64,000 bases of DNA from Mesorhizobium sp. C432A (GCF_030323145.1 NZ_CP100470.1:992001-1056000), one strand, 5' to 3'; positions 1 to 8,840 are shown, counted from the first letter of the stretch. Notes: generated by a model from the sequence alone, not told the origin. Program-made: numbers and translations.

Positions 1-75
1 ACCGAGGCGCCGAGGCTGATCGAACTGCCGGCGCAGGCGATGGATGACGCCCTTGCCCGACTCACGGGAGCGTGA
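1..75 (+). CDS. C-terminal tail of upstream gene, probably addA
   Basis: An open frame enters from the left edge and stops at TGA 73-75. It encodes 24 residues ending in ALARLTGA. The tail is too short for motif-based identification. In rhizobia the helicase/nuclease gene addA commonly lies directly upstream of trxA, so I infer this is its last part. That identity rests on gene order only. Confidence 0.45.
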   Translation, partial: TEAPRLIELPAQAMDDALARLTGA

Positions 76-147
76 CACAAGTTCTGCTTGAAGAAGGGCT
101 GCTCAACCACCACATTTGGTGCGAGATAAATTTCGAAAGGATTTCGC

Positions 148-471
148 ATGGCCACCGTCAAGGTCGACAAGAGCAATTTCCAGGCCGATGTGCTCAACGC
201 CTCGCAGCCCGTCGTCGTGGATTTCTGGGCCGAATGGTGCGGCCCCTGCAAGATGATCGGTCCGTCGCTGGAAGAGATCGCCAACGAACTCGGCGACAAG
301 ATCAAGATCGCCAAGCTGAACATCGACGAGAACCCCGAGCTTGCCGCCCAGTTCGGCGTGCGCTCGATCCCGACGCTGATGATCTTCAAGGGCGGCGAAG
401 TCGCCGACATGAAGGTCGGCGCCGCCCCGAAGACCGCGCTGTCGCATTGGATCAACGGCAGCCTCGCCTGA
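148..471 (+). CDS. trxA: thioredoxin 1
   Basis: This 107-residue protein is the usual size of bacterial thioredoxin. The redox-active WCGPC motif is at residues 30-34 and is preceded by the standard VVVDFWAEW strand. The cis-proline loop SIPTLMIF follows in the second half. It is a cytosolic dithiol-disulfide oxidoreductase that reduces ribonucleotide reductase, Msr enzymes and other targets. The ATG is preceded by an AAAGGA ribosome-binding site. The gene follows the presumed addA by 72 bp and is closed by a clear rho-independent terminator at 494-521. Confidence 0.98.
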   Translation: MATVKVDKSNFQADVLNASQPVVVDFWAEWCGPCKMIGPSLEEIANELGDKIKIAKLNIDENPELAAQFGVRSIPTLMIFKGGEVADMKVGAAPKTALSHWINGSLA

Positions 472-493
472 GCTGACTGATTTCCGAGATCCG

Positions 494-521
494 AAGCCCG
501 GCCCTCGCGCCGGGCTTTTTC
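494..521 (+). terminator. rho-independent terminator of trxA
   Basis: AGCCCGGC at 495-502 pairs with GCCGGGCT at 509-516 around a six-base loop. A run of T follows immediately. It lies 23 bp after the trxA stop codon. Confidence 0.9.
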
Positions 522-603
522 TTTGGCGTCATCGCCCGACCGCCTCTGGCCCTCGCATCGGCGCACTCCATGTCATCTGCTTGTTGCAGGACAGGAGAGA
601 CAA

Positions 604-885
604 ATGACCGGATCCGCCAAGGCCACCGTCTTCATCGACAATGAGCGCGTCATCGTCACCGAATATCGCTTCCAGCCCGGCGACAACACCGGCTGGCACC
701 GGCATGGCCATGACTACGTCGTGGTGCCGCTGATGGACGGCAAGGTGAAGCTGGTGACCAAGGACGGCGAGAGTTTTGCTGAAATGAAGAAGGGCGCGCC
801 CTACTTCCGCAAGGAAGGCGTCGAGCACGACGTCATCAGCGCCAATGACGGCGAGTATGCCTTCATCGAGATTGAGCTAAGGTGA
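604..885 (+). CDS. small cupin-domain protein
   Basis: This 93-residue single-domain cupin contains the motif-1 segment PGDNTGWHRHGHDYVVVPL, whose clustered histidines could bind a metal. A second strand set ends in EGVEHDVISANDGEYAFIEIEL. The start at 604 is chosen because AGGAGAG lies just upstream; an earlier in-frame start at 523 would run into the trxA terminator region. The small size suggests a metal-dependent isomerase or binding protein, but the substrate cannot be read from the sequence. It stands alone between trxA and an antitoxin-like gene. Confidence 0.85.
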   Translation: MTGSAKATVFIDNERVIVTEYRFQPGDNTGWHRHGHDYVVVPLMDGKVKLVTKDGESFAEMKKGAPYFRKEGVEHDVISANDGEYAFIEIELR

Positions 886-958
886 TGGCTTGCCATCCTC
901 TGCCATCTTGATGGCTCGTCCTAAATGGGGGATATATTTTCTCGAAGGCATTTTTGAA

Positions 959-1207
959 ATGGCCGAACCCCGGCTTTCCGTCCGCAGCGCAAAAGCACGA
1001 GATCTTGCGCATCGTCTTGCTCATCGCGAAAACCGCTCGATAGCGGATATCGTCGAACGCGCGCTTGAATCCTATGAGATTCGGGAGGCGGGGCGAGAAC
1101 CGGCGTCCACCTTCTACTCCCGCCTGACGGCAAGCAGTGGCGCGGATATCGATCTGGAAGAAATCATCCGGAAAAGCCGCAAGGTCCATACAGGGCCGGA
1201 GCTTTGA
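959..1207 (+). CDS. VapB-like antitoxin, orphan
   Basis: This 82-residue protein has an N-terminal segment PRLSVRSAKARDLAHRLAHR followed by ENRSIADIVERALESYE. It resembles the DNA-binding part of VapB/PSK-type antitoxins of type II toxin-antitoxin systems. The charged C-terminal tail would normally wrap a PIN-domain toxin. The ATG at 959 is preceded by GAAGG; an in-frame start at 890 is possible but less likely. The stop codon overlaps a TTG that opens a typical VapC N-terminus, but that toxin frame is cut off after about eight codons. The gene therefore appears to be an orphan antitoxin. If expressed, it could still bind other VapC proteins or its own promoter. Confidence 0.75.
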   Translation: MAEPRLSVRSAKARDLAHRLAHRENRSIADIVERALESYEIREAGREPASTFYSRLTASSGADIDLEEIIRKSRKVHTGPEL

Positions 1208-1229
1208 TCCTCGTCGACACCAACACAGC
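1204..1229 (+). pseudogene. vapC toxin remnant (first codons only)
   Basis: Directly overlapping the antitoxin stop, TTG at 1204 opens the peptide M-I-L-V-D-T-N-T. This is the canonical PIN-domain start; compare [11 protein letters not shown] of the intact VapC encoded at 60102. After DTN the family signature ends, and the frame runs antisense through the 3' end of the neighbouring VOC gene with no PIN residues before a stop. The rest of the toxin gene is missing, so this is a scar of a deletion. Confidence 0.7.
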
Positions 1230-1649
1230 TCACCAGTCGGCGATGCGGTCGCCTCCGGTAAATTGCGCGCTTTTGGCGGTGTATTCGAACAGCTCTATCT
1301 TCACGCCGTTGGGATCGCGGATCCAGGCCTGAAAAGTGTCGTCGCAGGCGTGCTTCTTGGCGGTAACGTCGATGCTCTTCGATTTAATGTGGGCGATCGC
1401 CGCGTCTAGATCTTCGACCTCAAGGCAGAAATGATTGATCTGGTTCTGCTCGCTATATGCAGTGCCGTCCTTCTGGAACACCTCGACATGGCTGCGGCCG
1501 CCGCAATTGAGGTAGAAGCCGAAGACCTTGTCGTCGCGCAGGAAATTGAACTGCGTGTCGAGGCCAAGCACGTCGCGGTAGAAGCTTCGCGTCGCCTCCA
1601 GATCATGCGCGAAGATGCAGACATGGGCGAGTTGCTTGACCTTGATCAT
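1230..1649 (-). CDS. VOC-family (glyoxalase/dioxygenase fold) protein
   Basis: This 139-residue protein has two beta-alpha-beta-beta-beta halves typical of the vicinal oxygen chelate superfamily. The first is KVKQLAHVCIFAHDLEATRSFY and the second begins near QINHFCLEVEDLDAAIAHI. Candidate metal ligands are H9 in the first half, the second-half histidine in NHFCLEV, and the glutamate in the terminal strand VKIELFEY. GAGGAG lies eight bases upstream of the ATG. It is the last gene of the leftward trp-accD-folC run, 26 bp after folC. The substrate is unknown. Its stop abuts the broken vapC. Confidence 0.85.
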   Translation of the reverse strand: MIKVKQLAHVCIFAHDLEATRSFYRDVLGLDTQFNFLRDDKVFGFYLNCGGRSHVEVFQKDGTAYSEQNQINHFCLEVEDLDAAIAHIKSKSIDVTAKKHACDDTFQAWIRDPNGVKIELFEYTAKSAQFTGGDRIADW

Positions 1650-1675
1650 GATGGGCTCCTCGCAGTGAAATGGCT

Positions 1676-3001
1676 TCAGGTTGGCGGCGTGCCGTTTTCG
1701 GCCAGCACCGCGCCGGCGAGATATAACGACCCCCCGATCAGGATGCGTGGCGCCGGCCCGTCCCAGGTGTCGCGCAGCAGCATCAGCGCACTGGCGACGG
1801 AACTGACCGGTTCGGCCGTGAGGCCGGCTTCGGTCGCCCGCACCGCCAGCTCGTCATTCGGCACGCCGGCATCGCTCATGCTCACCGGCACGGTGTAGAC
1901 GTGCCGAGCCAGGCCCTTGAAGGCGTGGAAGTAGCCGCTCTGGTCCTTGGTGTTGATCATGCCGGAGATCAGAAACAGCGGCCGCGGGTTCTTTTCCTCC
2001 TGCTCGGCCAGCGCCTCGGCAATGACCATGCCGGCGCCCGGATTGTGGCCGCCGTCGAGCCAGATGTCGGCGCCCTTGGGCGCCAGCTCCATCAGCCGGC
2101 CCTGTACCAGTTTCTGCATGCGGCCCGGCCATGCGACGCTCGCCATCGCCTTCTCAGTGGCGCGATGACTGATTTCGAAACCGGTGGCCTTGACGGCGGC
2201 AATCGCTGCCGCCGCATTGGCGAACTGGTGGCGCCCGGGCAGGCGCGGTGGCGGCAGGTCCATCAGCCCGTCCTCATCCTGATAGACCATGCGGCCGTTT
2301 TCCTCGAAGGCGAGAAAATCCTGGCCGTAGACGAAGGTCGGGCAATCCAGCCGCTCGGCGGTTTCGATCAGCACTTGCAGCGCCGTCTCGCTCTCCTGCG
2401 CGCCGATGACCACCGGGCAGCCGCGCTTCATGATGCCGGCCTTTTCGGCGGCGATCAGTTCGACCCGGTCGCCGAGATAGGCTTCGTGATCCATCGACAC
2501 CGGCATGATCACCGACACCGCCGGCCGGGCAACGACATTGGTGGCGTCGAAGCGGCCGCCAAGGCCGACCTCGATGATGGCGGCGGCAGCCGGATGCTCG
2601 GAAAACAGGATGAAGGTGACGGCGGTTAGGATTTCGAAGACGGTGATCTTCTGGCCGGCATTGGCCCGGGCGACGCGGGCGATGGCCTCGGCGAAGGTCT
2701 CGTCGTCGACCAGCCGGCCGCCGCCCTCGGCCGCCAGCCGGTAGCGCTCGGCCCAGTTCACCAGATGCGGCGAAGTGTGGACATGGACAAGGTGGCCGCC
2801 GGCTTCGAGCAGCGCGCGCGAAAAGGCCGCGCACGAGCCCTTACCGTTGGTGCCGGCGATATGGATGACCGGCGGCAGCCGCTCCTGCGGATTGCCGAGG
2901 CGTTCGAGCAGCCTTGTGATGCGGTCGAGCGAAAGGTCGAAGCCTTTCGGATGCAGCGCCATCAGGGCTTCGATTTCACGATCTGCGGCAAGCGTTGTCA
3001 T
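1676..3001 (-). CDS. folC: bifunctional folylpolyglutamate synthase/dihydrofolate synthase
   Basis: This 441-residue protein has the Mur-ligase-type P-loop IAGTNGKGS at residues 48-56. Downstream signatures include VGLGGRFDATN and WLDGGHNPGAG. It attaches glutamate to dihydropteroate and to tetrahydrofolate derivatives, using ATP, in the cytosol. Its length matches the family. It lies 62 bp downstream of accD, in the order trpF-trpB-trpA-accD-folC that is common in alphaproteobacteria, so it is probably cotranscribed with them. Confidence 0.97.
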   Translation of the reverse strand: MTTLAADREIEALMALHPKGFDLSLDRITRLLERLGNPQERLPPVIHIAGTNGKGSCAAFSRALLEAGGHLVHVHTSPHLVNWAERYRLAAEGGGRLVDDETFAEAIARVARANAGQKITVFEILTAVTFILFSEHPAAAAIIEVGLGGRFDATNVVARPAVSVIMPVSMDHEAYLGDRVELIAAEKAGIMKRGCPVVIGAQESETALQVLIETAERLDCPTFVYGQDFLAFEENGRMVYQDEDGLMDLPPPRLPGRHQFANAAAAIAAVKATGFEISHRATEKAMASVAWPGRMQKLVQGRLMELAPKGADIWLDGGHNPGAGMVIAEALAEQEEKNPRPLFLISGMINTKDQSGYFHAFKGLARHVYTVPVSMSDAGVPNDELAVRATEAGLTAEPVSSVASALMLLRDTWDGPAPRILIGGSLYLAGAVLAENGTPPT

Positions 3002-3063
3002 GAGCGAATCCTACGCATGCGCGCAGGTGCACGCAATCGCGGTTTGCGGCCAGAAATGTCGCG

Positions 3064-3990
3064 TCAGGCCTGCGGGCGGGCTTCCGTCGGGATGACCGAC
3101 GGCGGCAGGATTTCCGGCTCCAGCGGCTTTTGCTCCTGCGGCAGTTTGAGCAGGATTTTCAACAGCCGTGAAATCGTCTCGCGCAGTTCCAGCCGCGACA
3201 CCACCATATCGACCATGCCGTGCTCCATCAGATATTCGGAGCGCTGGAAACCGTCCGGCAGTTTCTCCCGGATGGTCTGCTCGATGACGCGCGGGCCGGC
3301 AAAGCCGATCAGCGCGCCGGGCTCGGCAATGTGGACGTCTCCCAGCATGGCGTAGGAGGCGGTAACGCCGCCGGTGGTCGGGTTGGTCAAGACGACGATG
3401 TATGGCAGGCCGGCTTCCTTCAGCCGGTCGACGCCGATCGTGGTGCGCGGTAACTGCATCAGGGACAGAATGCCTTCCTGCATGCGCGCGCCACCGGAGG
3501 CGGCAAACAGGATCAGCGGCCGCTTGCGCTGCAAGGCGACCTCGAAACCGTGCACAATGGCGTCACCCGCGGCCATGCCGAGCGAGCCGCCCATGAAGGC
3601 GAAATCCTGCACCGTCACCACAACCGGCAGGCCTTTGACCGTGCCCAGCGCGTTGATGATGGCGTCTTCCAGGCCGGTCTTGGCCTTGGCGTCCTTCAGC
3701 CGGTCCGTGTAGCGCTTCTCGTCGCGGAACTTGAGCGGGTCCTGCATGACCTTGGGGTTCTCAAGCTGCTCGTATTTGCCGTCGTCGAGGAAGAATTTCA
3801 GCCGTTCCTTGGCCGAAATCTTCATGTGATGGCCCGATGACGGGATGACGAACTGGTTGGATTCCAGGTCCTTGTGAAACACCATCTCGCCGGTCTCGGG
3901 ATCCTTGATCCAGAGATTCTCGGGCATGTCGGTGCGCCGACCGAGCATCGAATTGATCCTCGGGCGAACGTAATTGGTGATCCAGTTCAT
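3064..3990 (-). CDS. accD: acetyl-CoA carboxylase carboxyltransferase subunit beta
   Basis: This 308-residue protein carries the carboxyltransferase core: [23 protein letters not shown] and [16 protein letters not shown]. With AccA it transfers the carboxyl group from biotin to acetyl-CoA in fatty acid synthesis. In E. coli AccD the N-terminus carries a four-cysteine zinc ribbon. Here the equivalent stretch, [20 protein letters not shown] followed by [14 protein letters not shown], contains no cysteine at all, so the zinc site appears lost. The gene sits between trpA and folC, and a palindromic repeat occupies the upstream gap. Confidence 0.97.
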   Translation of the reverse strand: MNWITNYVRPRINSMLGRRTDMPENLWIKDPETGEMVFHKDLESNQFVIPSSGHHMKISAKERLKFFLDDGKYEQLENPKVMQDPLKFRDEKRYTDRLKDAKAKTGLEDAIINALGTVKGLPVVVTVQDFAFMGGSLGMAAGDAIVHGFEVALQRKRPLILFAASGGARMQEGILSLMQLPRTTIGVDRLKEAGLPYIVVLTNPTTGGVTASYAMLGDVHIAEPGALIGFAGPRVIEQTIREKLPDGFQRSEYLMEHGMVDMVVSRLELRETISRLLKILLKLPQEQKPLEPEILPPSVIPTEARPQA

Positions 3991-4024
3991 CGCTTCGGCT
4001 CCTGTCCTGACGAAGAGTTGGCTC

Positions 4025-4073
4025 GTGCATGTCGCCCAAAAGTGGGAACCGGTTTTGGGATAACGACTTGCAC
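4025..4073. repeat. palindromic intergenic repeat (CCCAAAA/TTTTGGG type)
   Basis: GTGCA at 4025-4029 mirrors TGCAC at 4069-4073. CCCAAAA at 4035-4041 mirrors TTTTGGG at 4053-4059, around a core reading GTGGGAACCGG. The same core on the opposite strand occurs at 6211-6254. It lies in the trpA-accD gap inside a presumed operon, as REP-type elements often do. Confidence 0.8.
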
Positions 4074-4091
4074 AAGGCCTAAGTAGGGAAA

Positions 4092-4931
4092 CTATTCGGC
4101 AGCAGCAAGGCGGGCCGAACGCACGCCCTGAGACAGTCCGCTGACCAGGGTGGCGACGGCCTCGGCCGGGTCGGCGGTCTTCTCGCCCTTCGGTCCCAAC
4201 ACATTGGCGACCGCGTTGACGATCGCGGTGCCGACGACGACGCCATCGGCATTGGCGCCGATAATGCGCGCCTGCTCGGCGGTCTTGACGCCGAAGCCGA
4301 CGCAGACCGGCAGATTGGTGTGGCCCTTGATGCGCTTGACCGCGGCGGCAACCTTGCCGGTGTCGGCCAAAGCCGAGCCGGTGATGCCGGTCATCGACAC
4401 GTAATAGACGAAGCCCGACGTATTCTGCAGCACCTTGGGCAGGCGCTTGTCGTCGGTGGTCGGCGTTGCCAAGCGGATGAAGTTGATGCCGGCCTTCAGC
4501 GCCGGAATGCAGAGTTCTTCGTCCATCTCCGGTGGCAGGTCGACGACGATCAGCCCGTCAATGCCGCTGGCGATGGCGTCCTTGAGGAAGCGATCGACAC
4601 CGTAGATGTAGATCGGGTTGTAGTAGCCCATCAGCACGATCGGCGTTTCATTGTCGGTGGCGCGGAAATCAGCCGCCGTCTTCAGCGTCTTGACCAGGGT
4701 CTGGCCACCTTTCAGCGCCCGCAGGCCAGCGGCCTGGATCGCCGGGCCGTCGGCCATCGGATCGGAAAACGGCATGCCCATTTCAATGATGTCGGCGCCG
4801 GCCTTGGGCAGCGCCTTCATGATCGACAAAGCGGTGTCATAGTCGGGGTCGCCGCTCATGAAATAGGTGACGAGCGCCGGGCGGCCCTCGGCTTTCAGTT
4901 TTGCCATGCGGCGGTCGATGCGGGTCACCAT
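4092..4931 (-). CDS. trpA: tryptophan synthase alpha chain
   Basis: This 279-residue TIM-barrel protein carries the family signature [16 protein letters not shown] at residues 48-63. It supplies the catalytic Glu50 and Asp61. TrpA cleaves indole-3-glycerol phosphate to indole and glyceraldehyde 3-phosphate and passes indole to TrpB. Its ATG lies two bases after the trpB stop, so translation is probably coupled. A repeat-containing gap separates it from accD. Confidence 0.98.
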   Translation of the reverse strand: MVTRIDRRMAKLKAEGRPALVTYFMSGDPDYDTALSIMKALPKAGADIIEMGMPFSDPMADGPAIQAAGLRALKGGQTLVKTLKTAADFRATDNETPIVLMGYYNPIYIYGVDRFLKDAIASGIDGLIVVDLPPEMDEELCIPALKAGINFIRLATPTTDDKRLPKVLQNTSGFVYYVSMTGITGSALADTGKVAAAVKRIKGHTNLPVCVGFGVKTAEQARIIGANADGVVVGTAIVNAVANVLGPKGEKTADPAEAVATLVSGLSQGVRSARLAAAE

Positions 4932-4933
4932 GA

Positions 4934-6184
4934 TCAGATCTCCATGCCCAGCATCGAGGCCACTGTGTGCACATCCTTGTCGCCGCGTCCCGACAGGTTG
5001 ACGATGACGATCTGGTCCTTGTCCATATCAGGCACGATCTTCACCGCATGCGCGATGGCGTGGGCGGATTCCAGCGCCGGGATGATGCCTTCGACGCGCG
5101 TCGTCAGCTTGAAGGCTTCCAGCGCCTCGTCGTCGAGGATCGGCACATATTCGACGCGGCCGGAATCGCGCAGCCAGGAATGTTCGGGGCCGACGCCGGG
5201 ATAGTCGAGGCCGGCTGAGATCGAATGGCCGTCGAGGATCTGGCCGTCGGCGTTCTGCAAGAGATAGGTGCGGTTGCCGTGCAGCACGCCGGGCGCGCCG
5301 GCATTCATCGAGGCGCAATGCTCGATGCCGTCAAGGCCGCGGCCGCCGGCTTCGATGCCGATGATGCGGACTTCTTTGTCATCCAGGAACGGATGGAACA
5401 GGCCGATGGCGTTCGAGCCGCCGCCGACAGCCGCGATGATGGTGTCGGGTAGCCGGCCTTCCTGTTCGAGGATCTGGGCGCGCGCCTCGATGCCGATCAC
5501 CGACTGGAAGTCGCGCACCAGCTCCGGATAGGGATGCGGGCCGGCGGCAGTGCCGATCAGGTAATAAGTGTCCTCGACATTGGTGACCCAGTCGCGCAAC
5601 GCTTCGTTCATGGCGTCCTTCAGCGTGCCGTGACCGGCGGTCACCGGCCGCACTTCGGCGCCGAGCAGCTTCATGCGGAAGACGTTGGGGCTTTGGCGGG
5701 CGACATCGGTGGCGCCCATATAAACGACGCAGGGAAAGCCGAAGCGCGCCGCGACCGTGGCCGCGGCAACGCCGTGCTGACCAGCGCCCGTCTCGGCGAT
5801 GATGCGCTTCTTGCCCATGCGCTTGGCCAGCAGGATCTGGCCGAGGCAGTTGTTGATCTTGTGCGAACCGGTGTGGTTCAAATCCTCGCGCTTGAAGTAG
5901 ACTTTGGCGCCGCCCCCGAGGCCCTTCGCCGAGGAAACCTCACGAAGGTGTTTTGTGAGCCCTTCGGCGAAATACAGCTTTGATGGCCGACCGGCATAAT
6001 GGGTCGACAGGTCGGTCAGTTCGGCCTTGAAGTCCGGATCGTTCTTGACCTCGTTCCAGTGCCGTTCGAGGTCGAGGATCAGCGGCATCAGCGTCTCGGC
6101 CACGAAGCGGCCCCCGAAGATGCCGAACATGCCCTGTTCGTCGGGTCCCGTGCGGAAGGAATTGGGTGTCGCCGGCTTGTTCAT
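4934..6184 (-). CDS. trpB: tryptophan synthase beta chain
   Basis: This 416-residue PLP enzyme has the PLP-binding lysine in HTGSHKINN (Lys109) and the phosphate-binding loop GGGSNAIG. It condenses indole with serine to form tryptophan. I start it at the ATG at 6184 because AGGAG lies correctly spaced upstream and the sequence [17 protein letters not shown] begins there. An in-frame start at 6214 would add ten arginine-rich residues and has no better ribosome-binding site. It is the second gene of trpFBA. Confidence 0.98.
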   Translation of the reverse strand: MNKPATPNSFRTGPDEQGMFGIFGGRFVAETLMPLILDLERHWNEVKNDPDFKAELTDLSTHYAGRPSKLYFAEGLTKHLREVSSAKGLGGGAKVYFKREDLNHTGSHKINNCLGQILLAKRMGKKRIIAETGAGQHGVAAATVAARFGFPCVVYMGATDVARQSPNVFRMKLLGAEVRPVTAGHGTLKDAMNEALRDWVTNVEDTYYLIGTAAGPHPYPELVRDFQSVIGIEARAQILEQEGRLPDTIIAAVGGGSNAIGLFHPFLDDKEVRIIGIEAGGRGLDGIEHCASMNAGAPGVLHGNRTYLLQNADGQILDGHSISAGLDYPGVGPEHSWLRDSGRVEYVPILDDEALEAFKLTTRVEGIIPALESAHAIAHAVKIVPDMDKDQIVIVNLSGRGDKDVHTVASMLGMEI

Positions 6185-6210
6185 CGCCGATCTCCTGGTC
6201 TTGGTTCTGA

Positions 6211-6254
6211 GCATGTCTTATCGGAAAACCGGTTCCCACTTCTCCGGAACATGC
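6211..6254. repeat. palindromic intergenic repeat (AAAACCGGTTCCCACTT type)
   Basis: GCATGT at 6211 mirrors ACATGC ending at 6254. The inside reads CGGAAAACCGGTTCCCACTT, followed by CTCCGG. The core matches the opposite strand of the repeat at 4025-4073. It lies in the trpF-trpB gap, so this operon holds two copies of the same family. Confidence 0.75.
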
Positions 6255-6274
6255 TCGGGTTCGAAAGAAGTGCC

Positions 6275-6934
6275 TCAGGCAGCGCGGTCGTCGCGCGCGG
6301 CCCTGACGGCCCGGAAGAACTGCTCGATCAGCGCCGGATCCTTGACGCCCGGGCCGCTTTCCACCCCCGACGAAATGTCTATCGCGGGCGGATTGGCTGA
6401 TATCAGGGCGTCGCCGATATTGGCGGCGTTGAGCCCACCGGAAAGCATGTAATCGAGCCCGGCGTCAAGGCCGGCCAGGATGCGCCAGTCAAAGGCGACG
6501 CCATTGCCGCCCGGAAGTTGCGAGCCCTTTGGTGGCTTGGCATCGAACATGAAGCGATCGGCAACGCCGATGAACGGCTTTAGCCGCTCGAGATCGGCTA
6601 CCTCACTGACGGAGAACACCTTCATGACAGGCAGGCCGTAGCGAGCTTTCACCTCGGCCACCCGCTCGGGCGTCTCCGTGCCGTGCAACTGCAGCATGTC
6701 GGGGCGCATCTTTGCGACGATCTCATCCAGGAACGCGTCATCGGCATCGACCGTCACGGCGACCGCCCTGGCCTTGCCGATTGCCGCCTCGCGCAGGCGG
6801 CCGGCTGCCGCAGGCTCGACATAGCGCGGGCTTTTAGCAAAGAAGATGAAGCCGACATGGCTGGCGCCGCCGGCCAGGGCCGCGGCCATTGCCTCATCGG
6901 TCTTCAATCCACAGATCTTGATATCGAGCGCCAT
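6275..6934 (-). CDS. trpF: phosphoribosylanthranilate isomerase
   Basis: This 219-residue TIM-barrel enzyme begins MALDIKICGLK, with the catalytic cysteine at residue 8 and the catalytic aspartate in RFMFDAKPP. The C-terminal phosphate loops (MLSGGLN and IDISSGVE) are present. It catalyses the Amadori rearrangement in tryptophan synthesis. It is the first gene of the leftward trpF-trpB-trpA-accD-folC series. No attenuator-type leader is evident upstream. Confidence 0.97.
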   Translation of the reverse strand: MALDIKICGLKTDEAMAAALAGGASHVGFIFFAKSPRYVEPAAAGRLREAAIGKARAVAVTVDADDAFLDEIVAKMRPDMLQLHGTETPERVAEVKARYGLPVMKVFSVSEVADLERLKPFIGVADRFMFDAKPPKGSQLPGGNGVAFDWRILAGLDAGLDYMLSGGLNAANIGDALISANPPAIDISSGVESGPGVKDPALIEQFFRAVRAARDDRAA

Positions 6935-7043
6935 GGCGCGGGGCTTGGCACGAAACCGGCCAAGAGTCGAGAAAAAGCATGCTGTTTGCCGGCAACGCCA
7001 AAGGCGCTACCTATTGATGGGAGAAGCAAGGCGGAGCAGACGA

Positions 7044-7262
7044 ATGGCCGACCAGAGCATAGCCGAACTCAGGCAGAAGATCGCGCAAGCGCGCGACGTC
7101 ATCGCCCATCTGATGCAAAAGGCCGCCTTCGACGGGGCGGAAGCGCACCGGGTCCTGGATTATTTCGGCAGCGATGCGTTCGAGCAGAATTTCCTGCCAT
7201 GGCCGCGCCATGGCGACGAAGGGCTGCGGCCTGAAGAGCTTAATGCGGCCAATGATGATTGA
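7044..7262 (+). CDS. small hypothetical protein
   Basis: This 72-residue acidic protein, MADQSIAELRQKIAQARDVI..., opens with an amphipathic helix and ends in NAANDD. The ATG at 7044 has AGGCGGAG upstream. No domain is recognised and there is no signal peptide or membrane segment. It lies divergent to trpF and convergent with the metalloprotease gene. The coding call rests on its ribosome-binding site and sensible composition. Confidence 0.65.
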   Translation: MADQSIAELRQKIAQARDVIAHLMQKAAFDGAEAHRVLDYFGSDAFEQNFLPWPRHGDEGLRPEELNAANDD

Positions 7263-7280
7263 GCGCGCCGCCGGCGAAGG

Positions 7281-8039
7281 CTAATCGAACACAATCGCCT
7301 GCAATGCCCCACCATTCCGCTTCAGCCAGTCCTTGCAGCGGTCGGTGTCGGGGCAGAGCTGCTCGCACAGTTTCCAGAATTTCGGGCCGTGGTTCATCTC
7401 CTTGAGATGCGCCACCTCATGCGCGACCAAGTAGTTTATCACCGGCGTCGGCGCCATCATGATGCGCCATGAGAAGGACAAATTGCCGTCGGAAGTGCAG
7501 GAGCCCCAGCGGCTCGACGTGTCCTTGAAGCGGATAGCCTTGGCGCGCTTGCCGATGGCCTCGGTATGCTTGACCACCAGCTTCTCGATGTCCTTCTTGG
7601 CCTCGCGCCTGAGGAAATCGGCGATGCGGCGCGGCAAATGTATGCGCTCGCCATGGACGATCAGCAGCGGACCGCGCTCGTCGCGCGACACGGTGACGGT
7701 GCCGCGTTTCGACGGTTCGTGGACGATGCGATGCGCGACGCCGCGTATCGGGATCTTGATGCCGGGGCGCACTTGCGGCCGTGTCGGTACCTTGGCCAGA
7801 CGCTGCTCCAGCCAGCCCTGATGGCGGTGAAGGAATTTCTCCACCTCGCCGCGGCGCAGGCCCGGCGGCACGGTGATGCGCAGCCCCTGGCCGCCCGAAT
7901 CGATGCGCAGCGTCAGCCGCCGTGCGCGGGCGCTCTCGACGATCCTGAGCGGCAGTGTGCGGCCGGCAACGACGTGCTCTCGCTCTTCGACAGGCGAGGG
8001 TTTTGGTTTGGTCAGGTTGCGGAAAAAGCCGAAGGACAT
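7281..8039 (-). CDS. YgjP/SprT-like zinc metallopeptidase (DUF45, M48 family)
   Basis: This 252-residue protein has the zinc motif HEVAH in NYLVAHEVAHLKEMNHGPKFW near the C-terminus. The preceding RWGSCTSDGNLSFSWRI is the hallmark of the YgjP/DUF45 family. The start at 8039 (MSFGFFRNLTKPK) is preferred because the upstream in-frame extension to 8189 runs through a palindromic repeat. Family members are cytosolic, poorly characterised peptidases. It overlaps nothing and ends 18 bp from the convergent small gene. Confidence 0.88.
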   Translation of the reverse strand: MSFGFFRNLTKPKPSPVEEREHVVAGRTLPLRIVESARARRLTLRIDSGGQGLRITVPPGLRRGEVEKFLHRHQGWLEQRLAKVPTRPQVRPGIKIPIRGVAHRIVHEPSKRGTVTVSRDERGPLLIVHGERIHLPRRIADFLRREAKKDIEKLVVKHTEAIGKRAKAIRFKDTSSRWGSCTSDGNLSFSWRIMMAPTPVINYLVAHEVAHLKEMNHGPKFWKLCEQLCPDTDRCKDWLKRNGGALQAIVFD

Positions 8040-8131
8040 GGCTGAACGATACGCGATTCGAGGAAAACGACCAGAACAAAAAAGAAACGGCGCCGCTCGC
8101 GCGACGCCGTCCATCATGCCAAGGCCTGTCT

Positions 8132-8232
8132 TAGAGCGCCGCGCGTCTCTGACGCGCAAAGGACGCTGTAGCACTCTAATTCGGCGCATGAACCTTTCCG
8201 AAAATCGGTTTCGATTTTCGGGGTCATGCGCG
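8132..8232. repeat. composite palindromic repeat (two stems)
   Basis: The first half is an imperfect palindrome around GCCGCGCGTC/GACGCGC, bounded by TAGAGC and GCACTCTA. The second half has GCGCATGA and TCATGCGC flanking a stem CCGAAAATCG/CGATTTTCGG. This composite resembles a dispersed repeat I associate with rhizobial genomes. It fills the gap between the metallopeptidase and DUF2852 genes. Confidence 0.75.
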
Positions 8233-8237
8233 CAGCC

Positions 8238-8723
8238 TCAGTCGTCAAGCAGGTTCGGGCCCTTGCGCTTGGGCGTCGCGGGCTTGGCCGTTTCGGCCGA
8301 GCCTGTCTTCGCAGGCGCTGTCGACTTGTTGCGGTTGGCCATGAAGCGGTCGAACTCGTCCTGGTCCTTGGCGCGGCGCAATTCGCGGGCGTACTCGTCG
8401 AACTCGCTCAGCATCTCATCGAGCTTGCGACGCTCTTCGGCGAGGCGTTCGAGTTCCTTCTCGCGCCAGTCGTCGAAAGCGACATTGCCGGTGCGGGCCG
8501 AACCGTGGCCCCAGCGCGCGGCCTTGTCGGAACCGCGACGGCAGCCGGCGAAGATGCCGTCGGTGGCCCGGTTGACGTCGCGCTTGAAGCCGTCAAGCCG
8601 GTCGCCCCAGATGATGTAGGCGAGCATGGCGAAGCCAAGCGGCCAGAACACCATGAAGCCGATCACCATCAGCGCGATGGTCGCCGGCGTCCAGGCCGGG
8701 CGGATCAATGCGGATGTGTTCAT
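8238..8723 (-). CDS. DUF2852 single-pass membrane protein
   Basis: This 161-residue protein has one hydrophobic segment near residues 14-38 (IALMVIGFMVFWPLGFAMLAYIIW, given here only as a position guide within that range). A charged helical domain rich in E, K and R follows (DDWREKELERLAEERRKLDEM), which looks like a coiled coil. A lysine/proline tail ends in PNLLDD. This architecture matches the alphaproteobacterial DUF2852 family, whose function is unknown. No operon partner is obvious. Confidence 0.85.
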   Translation of the reverse strand: MNTSALIRPAWTPATIALMVIGFMVFWPLGFAMLAYIIWGDRLDGFKRDVNRATDGIFAGCRRGSDKAARWGHGSARTGNVAFDDWREKELERLAEERRKLDEMLSEFDEYARELRRAKDQDEFDRFMANRNKSTAPAKTGSAETAKPATPKRKGPNLLDD

Positions 8724-8840
8724 TTTCTCCCATTCCTTCGGTTGGAGACAGCCAAGAGCGGCTGCGTGGATTCGAAATGGGATGAGAAAAACGGCGATTC
8801 AAGACAACGTCCGCCAAAACCGGATAAGGTCCTGAATTGA

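Noticed and set aside
1901..2629. A 242-codon forward frame antisense to folC
   Set aside because: It is fully covered by folC, has no domain and no ribosome-binding site, and its composition fits an antisense shadow.
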